Source of the DNA: Polaribacter sp. Q13
GTDB taxonomy: Bacteria > Bacteroidota > Bacteroidia > Flavobacteriales > Flavobacteriaceae
Length of the DNA stretch: 64,000 nt
Direction: 5' to 3'
Assembly (NCBI RefSeq): GCF_016858305.2
Contig: NZ_CP074436.1
Span: forward strand, 1,756,001-1,820,000
The notes under the pieces are model-generated. The model was not told where the DNA came from and made no database searches. It worked only from the letters and a program-made list of their open reading frames with translations. Both the position numbers and the translations under genes were made by a program. Below are positions 25,816 to 35,581 of this stretch, in pieces (within the stretch, counting starts at the first letter, position 1; each line of letters begins with the position of its first letter).

Positions 25816-28800
25816 CTATTTTCTAAGCTCTTTTCTCTCTATTCTCTTCAATTTCATCTCTTCTCTCCAGCTATATAAAACCGGAACAATAAAGTAAGAA
25901 GTGATATCAATCACCATTCCTCCAAAAATTGGAATTGCCATCGGAATCATAATATCGCTTCCTTTTCCTGTGGATGTTAAAACAGGTAACAAGGCTAAAA
26001 TGGTAGTAACTGTCGTCATTAAACACGGACGAATACGTTTTTTAGCAGCTTCTAACGCAGAAGCTCTAATACTCATTTTATCCGCAGGTTTTTCACGATC
26101 AAAAGTTTGTGTTAAGTACGTTGCCATAACCACTCCATCATCTGTTGCAATACCGAATAAGGCAATAAAACCAACCCAAACAGCCACACTTAAATTGATA
26201 GTTTTCATATTAAAAAGATCCCGCATATTCTCGCCAAAGAAACTAAAATTGAAAAACCAATCTTGTCCGTATAACCAAATCATTATAAAACCACCAGCAA
26301 ATGCAACTGCAATTCCTGTAAATACCATTAATGAAGTTGTTATAGATTTAAACTGAAAAAACAGGATTAAAAAGATGATAGCCAACGCCAAAGGAACTAC
26401 TATAGCTAATGTCTTTTCTGCACGTAATTGATTTTCATACGTTCCTGTGAACTTATAACTGATTCCTTTAGGAACAATTAATTCTCCTGAATCTATTTTC
26501 TGTTGAAATAAGGCTTGTGCATTTTCTACCACCGCCACTTCTGCAAAACCGTCAATTTTATCAAACAAAACATAACCGACTAAAAAAGTGTCTTCACTTT
26601 TTATTACCTGCGGACCTTGTTCATAACGAATCGTTGCCAATTCACTTAAAGGCACAGGACTCCCTTTTTCCACAGGAATATAAATGTCTTTAATGTCTTC
26701 TGGATTGCCACGTAATTCTCTTGGGTAACGTACACGAACTCCGTAACGTTCTCTACCTTCCACAGTTTGCGTTAAGGACATACCTCCAATAGCGACTTTT
26801 AACACACTTTGAACATCTTTAATAGAAATTCCATAACGTGCTATTTTTTCTCTATCAATATCAATCAATAAATAAGGTTTACCAACAATTCTGTCAGCAA
26901 AAACAGCTTCTACTTTAACGCCTTCTGCTTGCTTTAAAAGACTTTCTAATTCTAGTCCAAAAGCTTCAATTTGTTTTAAATCTTGCCCTTTTACTTTAAT
27001 CCCCATAGGTGCTCTCATACCAGTTTGTAGCATCACTAATCGGGTTTCTATAGGTTGTAATTTAGGTGCAGAAGTAACTCCGGGTAACTTGGTAACTTTT
27101 ATGATTTCTTTCCAAATATCATCTGGATTCTTAATTTTTGGTCGCCAGTTACGGTAAAATTCACCATCATTGTCTTCGATAAGTTGTCCGCTAGAGACCT
27201 CACAGGTTTTTGAAACCTGTGAGGTCTTTTCCATTGGCATAGAATTACTTACGCACAAACTACCGTCTTTCAATATAAAATAACCATCGGCATTCACTTT
27301 ATAACGCTGTCTTTTTCCTTCGGAATTACGCATGTATTCCGGTTTATACTGAATCATGTTTTCGTACATCGACAAAGGAGCAGGATCTAAAGCAGACTCC
27401 GTTCTACCAGCTTTTCCTACCACAGTTTCAATTTCTGGAATGGTAGCAACTGCCATATCTAATTGCTGTAACACACGTTTATTTTCTTCAACTCCTGCAT
27501 GCGGAAGGGAAGTTGGCATCAGTAGAAAAGATCCTTCATTTAAAGAAGGCATAAATTCTTTTCCTGTATTGCTCATAATCCAAATTCCAGAAACAAGAAC
27601 TGTAATTGGAACCATTAAAAACAACATCTTATTCGCTAAAGCCCATTGTAAAATTTGTCCGTAATATTTTCTAAAAATAGAGAACAGTCCTAAAATTCCG
27701 AAGCAAATAATAGCCACAAAAATTAAGTTGATAAAAATACTACGATTAAAACCTAAAGGTCTCCAATATTCTGCCAATAGAAACACAATTGCCGCCGAAG
27801 AAATAATGATATTTACAAGGTTTACTTTTTTACTATCTAGTTTTCCTAAAATGCCTAATAAGCCCAAAATTCCGAAAGCAACGACTATAAGACCTAACCA
27901 AAACCCACTTATTACAATTACAATTCCGGCAAGGATTAAAGCACCACTTACAATATATTTAAATGAATTTTTTAGCGTTGTTTTACGGAATAAAAAAGCT
28001 GCTAAAGGCGGAATTATAAACAAAGCTATCACTAAAGAAGCAGATAATGCCATCGTTTTTGTAAAGGCCAAAGGTCTAAATAACTTCCCTTCTGCACCAA
28101 CCATCGTAAATACAGGTATAAAACTGATAATTGTTGTTAAAACCGCTGTTAATATAGCTCCGGAAACTTCCGCGGTAGCGTTGTAAATAATTTCGTTTAT
28201 TGAAAGTTTATTGTTTTGAACATTAGAAATCATAGATTCCTCGTCGCTCGTACCTTGCTCTGTCGGAATGACATTTTCACTCTTCACTCTTAACTTTTCA
28301 CTCTTTACTTCATTTTCATCAAGATGGCGAATCATATTTTCGGCAAGTATTACGCCTACATCTACCATGGTTCCAATAGCAATTGCAATACCAGAAAGTG
28401 CTACAATATTTGCATCCACATTAAATAGTTTCATCGTCACAAACACCATTAAAATAGCTACAGGTAACAATCCTGAAATTAAAAGAGAAGCTCTTAAATT
28501 AAAAACCATTACAATAATTACTAAAATGGTAATTAAAATCTCTAAAGTTAATGCTTCGGTAAGTGTGTCTAAAGTTTCTACAATAAGATCTGATCTGTCA
28601 TAAAAAGGAACCACTGTTAGTTGAGATGTTCGTCCGTCTGCTAATACCTTCGTTGGCAAGCCTCCTTTTAGTTCGTCTATTTTTTCTTTTACATTGGTAA
28701 TTACTTCCATAGGATTTGCTCCATATCTAGCAACTACAACACCACCAACAACTTCTGCGCCTTCTTTATCTAATAAACCACGTCGTGCTGCAGGACCTAG

Positions 28801-29649
28801 AGAAACTTTTCCAATGTCTTTAATTTTAATAGCAGTAAAATCTTTAGAAGTTACCACTGCGTTTTCAATATCTTCTACCGATTTTATATATCCTAAACCA
28901 CGTACTAAATATTCAGCTTGATTTATTTCTAAGGTTTGTGCACCAATATCTTGATTGCTACTTTTAACCGCTTTTACAACTTGATTTAAACCAATATTAT
29001 ACTGACGCATTAATTCTGGATTCACATCTACTTGATATTCCTGAACATAACCACCAATAGAAGCTACTTCTGAAACGCCACTTGCAGACGATAAAGCATA
29101 CTTAACATAGTAATCTTGTATGCTTCGTAATTCTTGTAAATCCCAACCACCAGTAACGTTTCCGTCTTTATCTCTACCTTCTAAGGTGTACCAATATACT
29201 TGACCTAAACCTGTGGCATCTGGACCTAAAGCAGGGTTAACACCTTCTGGCAATAAACCGCTTGGTAGTGAATTTAATTTTTCTAAAATTCGACTTCTAC
29301 TCCAATAAAACTCGATGTCTTCTTCAAAAATGATATAAATACTAGAGAAGCCAAACATAGAAGAACTACGAATGGTTTTTACTCCAGGAATACCCAATAA
29401 AGAGGTTGTTAAAGGATATGTAATTTGGTCTTCGATATCTTGTGGCGAACGACCATCCCACTTTGTGAATACAATTTGTTGATTTTCACCAATATCTGGT
29501 ATGGCATCTACAGCCACAGGATCACTTGGTAAAAAACCAGTATTCCAATTAAAAGGTGCGTTTACAGTTCCCCATCCTACAAAAAGGACAAGTAATAAAA
29601 CGGCTACGATTTTATTCTCTATTAAGAATTTGATGCTTTTATTTAGCAT
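25816..29649 (-). CDS. cusA: CusA/CzcA-type heavy-metal efflux RND pump with two in-frame repeat insertions
   Basis: A 1277-residue inner-membrane pump with 12 transmembrane helices and two large periplasmic domains, energised by protons. Family strings include VAVDAIPDIGENQQIVFTKW (about 45-64), WSRSRILEKLNSLP, GIAIAIGTMVDVGVILAEN and GIATDDGVVMATYL, all typical of the HME-RND group that exports Cu/Ag or divalent metals. Two insertions are odd. Residues about 446-470 (VKSEKLRVKSENVIPTEQG...) translate an intergenic-type repeat at 28237-28315. Residues about 808-819 (KTSQVSKTCEVS) translate a 15-bp-stem palindrome at 27195-27227. Both keep the frame, so the gene is probably still functional. 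Metal specificity is inferred from copA and cusB. Confidence 0.94.
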   Translation of the reverse strand: MLNKSIKFLIENKIVAVLLLVLFVGWGTVNAPFNWNTGFLPSDPVAVDAIPDIGENQQIVFTKWDGRSPQDIEDQITYPLTTSLLGIPGVKTIRSSSMFGFSSIYIIFEEDIEFYWSRSRILEKLNSLPSGLLPEGVNPALGPDATGLGQVYWYTLEGRDKDGNVTGGWDLQELRSIQDYYVKYALSSASGVSEVASIGGYVQEYQVDVNPELMRQYNIGLNQVVKAVKSSNQDIGAQTLEINQAEYLVRGLGYIKSVEDIENAVVTSKDFTAIKIKDIGKVSLGPAARRGLLDKEGAEVVGGVVVARYGANPMEVITNVKEKIDELKGGLPTKVLADGRTSQLTVVPFYDRSDLIVETLDTLTEALTLEILITILVIIVMVFNLRASLLISGLLPVAILMVFVTMKLFNVDANIVALSGIAIAIGTMVDVGVILAENMIRHLDENEVKSEKLRVKSENVIPTEQGTSDEESMISNVQNNKLSINEIIYNATAEVSGAILTAVLTTIISFIPVFTMVGAEGKLFRPLAFTKTMALSASLVIALFIIPPLAAFLFRKTTLKNSFKYIVSGALILAGIVIVISGFWLGLIVVAFGILGLLGILGKLDSKKVNLVNIIISSAAIVFLLAEYWRPLGFNRSIFINLIFVAIICFGILGLFSIFRKYYGQILQWALANKMLFLMVPITVLVSGIWIMSNTGKEFMPSLNEGSFLLMPTSLPHAGVEENKRVLQQLDMAVATIPEIETVVGKAGRTESALDPAPLSMYENMIQYKPEYMRNSEGKRQRYKVNADGYFILKDGSLCVSNSMPMEKTSQVSKTCEVSSGQLIEDNDGEFYRNWRPKIKNPDDIWKEIIKVTKLPGVTSAPKLQPIETRLVMLQTGMRAPMGIKVKGQDLKQIEAFGLELESLLKQAEGVKVEAVFADRIVGKPYLLIDIDREKIARYGISIKDVQSVLKVAIGGMSLTQTVEGRERYGVRVRYPRELRGNPEDIKDIYIPVEKGSPVPLSELATIRYEQGPQVIKSEDTFLVGYVLFDKIDGFAEVAVVENAQALFQQKIDSGELIVPKGISYKFTGTYENQLRAEKTLAIVVPLALAIIFLILFFQFKSITTSLMVFTGIAVAFAGGFIMIWLYGQDWFFNFSFFGENMRDLFNMKTINLSVAVWVGFIALFGIATDDGVVMATYLTQTFDREKPADKMSIRASALEAAKKRIRPCLMTTVTTILALLPVLTSTGKGSDIMIPMAIPIFGGMVIDITSYFIVPVLYSWREEMKLKRIERKELRK
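27195..27227. repeat. Perfect 15-bp-stem palindrome inside cusA
   Basis: AGACCTCACAGGTTT (27195-27209) is followed by a 3-nt loop and its exact complement (27213-27227). Palindromes of this GACCTCACAGGTTT type usually occur between genes in Flavobacteriia; here the unit lies in frame in the coding region. Confidence 0.8.
28237..28315. repeat. Intergenic-type repeat inserted in cusA
   Basis: The segment contains CGGAATGACATTTTCACTC and three imperfect copies of a CACTCTT(C/A)A unit (28275-28310). Its other half, TCCTCGTCGCTCGTACC, resembles the 'GTCATTCCGA...GAGGAATC' repeats common between flavobacterial genes. It corresponds to a charged insertion after the fourth to fifth membrane helix. 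Confidence 0.6.
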
Positions 29650-29765
29650 TGGTTTAATTATTAAACAGTTAGAAAGTGGCGTTATCTTAAATAAGAAAAC
29701 ACCGAATACAGCAATTTATCCTAATGAAATAAATCACAGGATAATACAGTCTATTGTTTAAAAAA

Positions 29766-30179
29766 TCAGATTAAATAGGTCTCGTCTAACTTAAAGATTT
29801 GCCTGTTAGCGAGCAGTGGTTCGTATTCTCCGTAAGAAGAAACATTGTTTTCTAAACCTTCAAAAAGGTTGATATAAGAGTAAATATATGAAGCTAAAAA
29901 TACTTGTTGCTCAAAAGAAATAATATCTACTTGTAGCTGTAATTCATTTTGACCATCTACCATAAATTGTTTATCACTACAACAATTCTTTTTGATTACT
30001 TTACAATCCTCACTAGAAGGTTTCTCCATTTCCATTCCGCAACCTTTCGCTTTCTGAAACATGGCCGTTTCCACTAAATTATCGCCACAATAATGCATGC
30101 TTACAGTAAATGACATTGTAGAGAATAACACTACAAGGGCCATTATAAAGGACATTATTTTATGGGATATCTGTTTCAT
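29766..30179 (-). CDS. HYC_CC_PP family exported protein
   Basis: A small exported protein of 137 residues from Met at 30179; an in-frame ATG four codons earlier, at 30191, overlaps a promoter-like box. It has an N-terminal helix (MSFIMALVVLFSTMSFTVS) and the three family signatures: MHYCGDNLV, the NCC pair with Cys/Met-rich surroundings (GCGMEM, CCSDKQ), and the C-terminal EPLLANRQIFKLDETYLI that replaces the usual PP segment. The family is Bacteroidota-specific, of unknown function, and typically sits next to metal or cation efflux genes. It is the first gene of the copper operon, 116 bp before cusA. Confidence 0.85.
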   Translation of the reverse strand: MKQISHKIMSFIMALVVLFSTMSFTVSMHYCGDNLVETAMFQKAKGCGMEMEKPSSEDCKVIKKNCCSDKQFMVDGQNELQLQVDIISFEQQVFLASYIYSYINLFEGLENNVSSYGEYEPLLANRQIFKLDETYLI

Positions 30180-30188
30180 ACTAGAAAA

Positions 30189-30206
30189 CAAAGGTATACA
30201 AAATTA
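30189..30206 (-). promoter_or_regulatory. Candidate promoter region of the copper operon
   Basis: Two overlapping TAnnTTTG matches on the minus strand (TACCTTTG at 30196-30189 and TAATTTTG at 30206-30199) precede the first gene, with a TTG at 30214-30212. Which one is used cannot be decided, and no metal-regulator operator is recognised. Confidence 0.35.
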
Positions 30207-30214
30207 AATAACAA

Positions 30215-30518
30215 AATATTCCTTAAGAAAAGTTTAACTTAATCAACCTCCAATTTCTGCAGCAGTGTACATTAAAAAGACTTTCTCTATTAACTCTTTT
30301 TAAGCATTTTTGTATCACAAATATTCACTAACAATTTCCGTCGAAACGAATTGAATTAAATAAAGCGAATTCAAACTTATGATGTTTTTATTATACTCTA
30401 ATCTAATTACACTTTAATCAAATGGAAAGTGCTATTTTTTGAAACACCTTAGAAAAATCAATTAAAAGAAAGTTATTAGAGTTCGCAGATATTTTATAAC
30501 TTTCACAAAAAGCTACTT
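30215..30518. other. Divergent intergenic region without a gene
   Basis: About 300 bp of AT-rich DNA between the divergent copper operon and the SRAP gene. No ORF with coding character, RNA fold or clear palindrome is seen; promoters of both directions must lie here. Confidence 0.5.
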
Positions 30519-31256
30519 ATGTGTTTTCATATTTCCTTAACCAAGTCTTTAAAAGAGCTAGAAAAAAAATCGAAGTTGCTTGTTAAGGATCCATTGTCTT
30601 ATGAGCCTTATTATCATTTTAACGGTTGGGAAGCAAAGAGTTTAGCCATCGTAAAACAAGAAGACCCTACATTGATAGAACATGCGGCTTGGGGAGTTTT
30701 ACCTACCGACTATCATGTAGAAAAAAGAAAATATTTCTTATTAAAAACCAACACCTTAAACGCGACAAAAGAACGCCTATTTGAAAGTAAATTGTACAGT
30801 CAGTTTATAAAATGGCAACGCTGTTTAATAGTAGCCGATGGTTTGTTTGAACCTCATTCTGAAGTTGGTATTAAAAACAAAATTCCGTACTACTTTAAAG
30901 AGAAAAACCATAATTTAATTGCATTTGCAGGTGTTTATTCGGTTTTAGCAGATAATTCTTTACATCAAAATTGCTCAGCTTCTATAATAACTACCCAAGC
31001 AAACGCTATGTTTAAAGAAATACACAATACACCAAATAAGTTGGGGAACTACAGAATGCCTTTAATTTTAGATCCCAGAAATTATGAAGAATGGTTGCAT
31101 ACTTCTGAAGAAAATTCAATTAAAGAATTATTGAATACTTTTACAACACAAGAATTGATTAACTATCCTGTTTCCACAGATTTATTTAGCACAAAAAAAG
31201 AGAGCAACCTCCTTTCTATTTTAAATGAAGTTCCTTATCAAAAAGGGTTATTTTAA
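30519..31256 (+). CDS. SRAP domain protein (YedK/HMCES-like abasic-site DNA-protein crosslinker)
   Basis: A 245-residue SOS response-associated peptidase family protein. The catalytic cysteine is Cys2 (after removal of Met1, as the start MCFHIS requires), which forms a thiazolidine crosslink with abasic sites in single-stranded DNA. Other conserved sites are visible: the asparagine in LLKTNTLNATKERLF, the glutamate in VADGLFEPH, and the histidine in EIHNTPNK with RMPLIL. The expected H-x-RMP spacing carries a short insertion (NKLGNY). It protects AP sites at replication forks. It is followed by the EcsC gene 98 bp later. Confidence 0.93.
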   Translation: MCFHISLTKSLKELEKKSKLLVKDPLSYEPYYHFNGWEAKSLAIVKQEDPTLIEHAAWGVLPTDYHVEKRKYFLLKTNTLNATKERLFESKLYSQFIKWQRCLIVADGLFEPHSEVGIKNKIPYYFKEKNHNLIAFAGVYSVLADNSLHQNCSASIITTQANAMFKEIHNTPNKLGNYRMPLILDPRNYEEWLHTSEENSIKELLNTFTTQELINYPVSTDLFSTKKESNLLSILNEVPYQKGLF

Positions 31257-31354
31257 ATTACAAAGAAGCCGTTTAAATAGCATTTTAAACGCAAAAAAAT
31301 AAAAATTCTTTTGATTAATTGCACAAAGAAACCAACAAATAAATAAGAGAGCAA

Positions 31355-32212
31355 ATGAGTAAAGAGGTATCGTTTCAGAAACTATCAACGGAAGATTTTG
31401 AAGCATTAAAAAAAGCCAAACAGACTATGAATAATTTAGGTTGGGCTATTCGAAATGTAAATAAGATTGGTAACACCATAGAAGATGGTATGAATTACAT
31501 TCCGGATAAAACATTGGTTCGAATTCAAAAAATAACCAAATCCGTGTTATTAACTGTTATAAAAGCTAATTTAATCACCATTCAAAAAAATAAAAAATTT
31601 AAAAAACCATCTAAACACACGTACAAAGCAATTGTAACCAGTTCTGGTGCATTAAGCGGTTTTTTAGGATCAACAACAGGTATAGGTACTTTGATTTTTA
31701 CATCAGAATTAACCATAACCACCAAGTTTATTATGCGAACAATTTTAGATATTGCTCGCAGTGAAGGAGAAGATATTTATACCCTAGAAGGACAAATGGC
31801 TTGCTTAGAAGTTTTTGCTTTAGGCGGTGATTCTAATAAAGATGATGGTATGGAATCTAGTTATTATACTACGCGTATTGCATTAAATTCTGCCTTAAAA
31901 AATATATCTGCATCTGGAGTAAAAGTAGGTATTGAAACCCTTTTAAAGAGTGTAAGTTCCGTGGGAACAAATGTAATTACTAATTTTATTTCTAAAATAG
32001 CCACACAATTAAGTCTTTTAATTAGCGAGAAATTTTTGGCGCAAGCCATTCCCGTCCTTGGCGCCATTGGTGGAGCATCTCTTAATTTTGTATTTGTAAA
32101 TCATTTTCAAGAAATGGCATCTGCTCATTTTAAAGTAAGACAATTAGAACGAAAATATGGAGCATTATTGGTTCAAGAAACTTACAATAGTATTTTGATC
32201 GAAGAAAAATAA
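31355..32212 (+). CDS. EcsC family protein
   Basis: A 285-residue protein of the EcsC family. It has the amphipathic and hydrophobic character of the family (SGALSGFLGSTTGIGTLIFTSELTITTKFI, split here at about 92-121; IPVLGAIGGASLNFVFVNHF near 245-265) and the GEDIYTLEGQMACLEVFALGG block. The family's biochemical role is unknown; EcsC was first named next to an ABC transporter in Bacillus, which is absent here. No signal peptide; membrane association is plausible. Confidence 0.85.
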   Translation: MSKEVSFQKLSTEDFEALKKAKQTMNNLGWAIRNVNKIGNTIEDGMNYIPDKTLVRIQKITKSVLLTVIKANLITIQKNKKFKKPSKHTYKAIVTSSGALSGFLGSTTGIGTLIFTSELTITTKFIMRTILDIARSEGEDIYTLEGQMACLEVFALGGDSNKDDGMESSYYTTRIALNSALKNISASGVKVGIETLLKSVSSVGTNVITNFISKIATQLSLLISEKFLAQAIPVLGAIGGASLNFVFVNHFQEMASAHFKVRQLERKYGALLVQETYNSILIEEK

Positions 32213-32254
32213 AAAAAAACAAATTTCCAACCTTCAGTTTAAGCAACAAACTCG

Positions 32255-32330
32255 CCCCAAGGGTACAAGATCTGTTTTCGAAACAACTATTTTGCATTTC
32301 GAGGCAAGCCTCGGGCAATTACCATCGCTG
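32255..32330. repeat. Dispersed intergenic repeat upstream of the defence island
   Basis: A CGAGGCAAGCCTCG palindrome (about 32299-32312) in a GCAATTACCATCGCTGTC context, similar in style to other flavobacterial intergenic repeats. It marks the gap between EcsC and hsdR and may reflect an insertion boundary. Confidence 0.4.
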
Positions 32331-32459
32331 TCTTACTGTGATCAAATTTAAAAAGATGATATACCTTACGTACTACAACAAATCTAGTTTTATAGTTTTA
32401 TGGAAATCCGTAATTCTATATCAGTTCGTTTTAGTACTTTAGTCCTCCATTCATATGCT

Positions 32460-35400
32460 ATGAAATTTAACGAAGATTCAAGAGTAAAAATCCCCTCAAT
32501 TTTACATCTGATCAAGTTAGGATACACGTATCTTTCCTTGAAGGATAATAGTTGGGATTTAGAAACAAACATATTTACTGACATATTCTATGATCAGCTA
32601 AAAAACATCAATAAAAATCTTTCTCAAAAAGAAGCTGAAAAAGTTTTTACAGAAGTTTCTCTATCATTAGAAAACGAAGATTTAGGGAGAGCTTTTTATA
32701 AGAAACTGATAGATCAATCTGGAATTAAATTGATTGATTTCGAAAATTTTGATAACAACACTTTTCATGTAGTTACAGAATTACCTTATGAAAAAGATGA
32801 GGACAATTTTAGACCAGACATTATTATTTTAATAAACGGAATGCCACTTGTTTTTATCGAAGTTAAAAAACCAAACAATAGAAATGGTATTAAAGACGAG
32901 CATGATCGCATGCAAAGACGTTTTAAAAATAAGAAGTTCAGAAAGTTCATCAACTTAACACAGTTAATGGTTTTTTCTAATAACATGCAGTATAGCGATA
33001 ATGATACTCAAATGTTAGAAGGTGCTTTTTACAGCACAACAAATTACAGAAAACCCATTTTCAATTATTTTAGAGAAGAAGAAACCTTTGATTTAGAAAA
33101 ATTATTGTCTCCTATTTCTGATGAAACAGAAAATATTGTTTTAAAAGACAATAATTTAATCAGTATTAAAAATGCTGATGAATTTGCTTTAAATAAAAAA
33201 CCTACTACTGCTACAAACTCTATTGCCACTTCCCTATTTCAAAAAGAACGATTAAAATTCATTTTACAATATGCCTTTGCCTATGTAGAAGAAGAAAATG
33301 GTTTAGAGAAACACGTAATGCGTTATCCGCAGATTTTTGCAACAAAAGCAATTGAAAATAAATTAGAAAACGGAATAAAAAAGGGAATTATCTGGCACAC
33401 GCAAGGTTCTGGAAAAACTGCCTTAGCATACTTTAACGTAAAACATCTTACAGATTATTATCAAAAGAAAAATGTGATCCCAAAATTCTATTTTATTGTA
33501 GATAGAATCGATTTATTAAACCAGGCAGCAAAAGAATTTAATGCTCGTGGATTAATAGTTCACAAAGTAAATTCTAGAGAAGAATTTACAAGAGATATTA
33601 AATCTACCAATGTAATACACAACAGTTCTGGTAATGCAGAAATTACGGTTGTAAATATTCAGAAGTTTAAAGACGATCCTGATGTTATTAAAAACAACGA
33701 TTATAATTTAAGCGTGCAACGTGTTTTCTTTTTAGATGAAGTACACCGAAGTTACAATCCAAAAGGGAGTTTCTTAGCCAATTTAGAATTAGCCGACAAG
33801 CATTCTATAAAAATAGGATTGACAGGAACGCCACTTTTAGGAAAAGAATACAATTCTAAAACCTTGTTTGGCGATTATATTCATAAATACTATTACAATT
33901 TATCTATTAAAGATGGCTATACTTTACGTTTAATTCGTGAAGAAATAGAAACCAAATTCAAACTGACGTTACAAGAAACTTTAGAGAAAATTAAAGTTTT
34001 AGAAGGTGATGCTGATAAAAAGAAAATCTTTGCACATCATAAATTTGTAGAACCAATGCTAAACTATATTGTACAGGATATGGAGCAAGCAAGAATTGCT
34101 ATGGATGATACTTCTATTGGCGGAATGGTCGTTTGCGATTCTTCTGACCAAGCAAAAATGATGTTTGAAATATTTCAAGATAAATATGCTGTAAATGAAG
34201 CTTCTTATTTTTCACAAGCAGCCGAAGATCCTGAACATTATGGAAATCAAAAATTAGAAAAAAGCAAAGTAAAAAAAGCACAAGTAATTTTGCACGACGT
34301 TGGTACAAAACAAGATAGAAATGATTGGGTTGCAGATTACAAAGCAGGCAATATCGATTTACTATTTGTGTATAATATGCTACTCACTGGTTTTGATGCA
34401 AAACGCTTAAAGAAATTATACATTGGTCGTAAAATAAAATCGCACAATTTATTACAAACACTTACTAGAGTTAACAGAACCTACAAAAATCACAAATATG
34501 GTTTTGTAGTCGATTTTGCTGATATTCAGAAAGAATTCGATAAAACAAATCAAGATTATTTTAACGAGTTGCAATCTGAGTTAGGTGATGAAATGGAACA
34601 TTATTCCAATTTATTTAAATCTGCGGAAGAAATAAAAAAAGAGATTGAAGAGATAAAAGATATCCTTTTTAAATTTGACACTATAAATGCAGAAGTATTT
34701 AGTCAGCAAATTTCAGAAATAAACGATCGCACAGAAATAAGACAAATTGCTAAAGTTTTAAACAACTCTAAAGAATTGTATAACCTAATTCGTTTATCTG
34801 GTAATTTTGAATTATTAGAACAGTTAGACTTTAGGAAACTTGTTATTTTATCTAGAATGACCAACGATAGACTAGCACTTATCAACACAAAAATAGCTTT
34901 AGAAACCAATTTAGAAACTAACAATATTTTAAATACTGCTTTAGAAGATGTCATTTTTGCTTTTACAAAAATAAAAGAAGAAGAAATGGTGTTGGCAGAT
35001 GAACTAAAAGACACTTTACAAAAAACAAGAGAAATGTTAGGTGGTAATTTCGACCAGAAAGACCCTGTGTTTGTTTCTTTAAGAGAAGAATTAGAACGTT
35101 TGTTTAAAAAGAAAAATTTAAGTGAGGTTTCTAAAGAAGAAATGGAAGCCAATATAAAAGCCTTAAATGAAATTTACACCAAAGCAAAAAAACTAGAAAG
35201 AGAAAATCAGCTATTGAGAGCTAAGTATGATTATGATGAAAAGTATACACGAATCCATAAAAGATTGCTAGAGAAAAACCCGTTAACAGATAACGAACGT
35301 AAATTATTTGAAGCCTTAAAAGGATTAAAAACAGAAGTAGATAATGAGATTTTACAAAATGCAAAAATATTAGAAAACGAGCGTTATGTAGAAAAAATGA

Positions 35401-35528
35401 TGATGCGTTTGGTGATTAATCAATTTAAAAACAAACAAAACATCAACATCAATGCAACCGATGTAAAACGCATAAATAATATTTTAGTAAAAGAATACAT
35501 CAACGAATATAATGGAAATGTTGCTTAA
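32460..35528 (+). CDS. hsdR: Type I restriction enzyme R subunit (HsdR)
   Basis: I place the start at 32460 (MKFNEDSRVKIPSIL), the usual HsdR start; an in-frame ATG 20 codons earlier adds an unusual extension. The 1022-residue motor-nuclease has a PD-(D/E)xK nuclease domain (RPDIIILINGMPLVFIEVKK, about 117-136), the helicase Walker A motif WHTQGSGKTAL (about 314-324), Walker B FLDEVHRS, GLTGTPLLG, and motif VI LLQTLTRVNRTYK. The C-terminal 300 residues are helical. It translocates DNA and cuts unmethylated DNA as part of the HsdR2M2S1 complex; hsdM and hsdS lie downstream but are separated from it by a RhuM-Fic gene and 315 bp of non-coding DNA. Confidence 0.96.
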   Translation: MKFNEDSRVKIPSILHLIKLGYTYLSLKDNSWDLETNIFTDIFYDQLKNINKNLSQKEAEKVFTEVSLSLENEDLGRAFYKKLIDQSGIKLIDFENFDNNTFHVVTELPYEKDEDNFRPDIIILINGMPLVFIEVKKPNNRNGIKDEHDRMQRRFKNKKFRKFINLTQLMVFSNNMQYSDNDTQMLEGAFYSTTNYRKPIFNYFREEETFDLEKLLSPISDETENIVLKDNNLISIKNADEFALNKKPTTATNSIATSLFQKERLKFILQYAFAYVEEENGLEKHVMRYPQIFATKAIENKLENGIKKGIIWHTQGSGKTALAYFNVKHLTDYYQKKNVIPKFYFIVDRIDLLNQAAKEFNARGLIVHKVNSREEFTRDIKSTNVIHNSSGNAEITVVNIQKFKDDPDVIKNNDYNLSVQRVFFLDEVHRSYNPKGSFLANLELADKHSIKIGLTGTPLLGKEYNSKTLFGDYIHKYYYNLSIKDGYTLRLIREEIETKFKLTLQETLEKIKVLEGDADKKKIFAHHKFVEPMLNYIVQDMEQARIAMDDTSIGGMVVCDSSDQAKMMFEIFQDKYAVNEASYFSQAAEDPEHYGNQKLEKSKVKKAQVILHDVGTKQDRNDWVADYKAGNIDLLFVYNMLLTGFDAKRLKKLYIGRKIKSHNLLQTLTRVNRTYKNHKYGFVVDFADIQKEFDKTNQDYFNELQSELGDEMEHYSNLFKSAEEIKKEIEEIKDILFKFDTINAEVFSQQISEINDRTEIRQIAKVLNNSKELYNLIRLSGNFELLEQLDFRKLVILSRMTNDRLALINTKIALETNLETNNILNTALEDVIFAFTKIKEEEMVLADELKDTLQKTREMLGGNFDQKDPVFVSLREELERLFKKKNLSEVSKEEMEANIKALNEIYTKAKKLERENQLLRAKYDYDEKYTRIHKRLLEKNPLTDNERKLFEALKGLKTEVDNEILQNAKILENERYVEKMMMRLVINQFKNKQNININATDVKRINNILVKEYINEYNGNVA

Positions 35529-35581
35529 TAGAATATAAAAAGCAACTTCCGAAAAATACGCGGTAGTTCAAAATAAATAAA

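Noticed and set aside
27728..28186. Open frames on the opposite strand of cusA
   Set aside because: They have no family features and are the expected antisense shadows of a strongly coding AT-rich gene.
30215..30518. A metal-responsive operator or regulator gene for the copper operon
   Set aside because: No palindrome or regulator ORF could be supported; control may be by a regulator elsewhere.
32400..32459. Extension of hsdR to an ATG at 32400
   Set aside because: The extension is not HsdR-like, whereas MKFNEDSRVKIP is the usual start.
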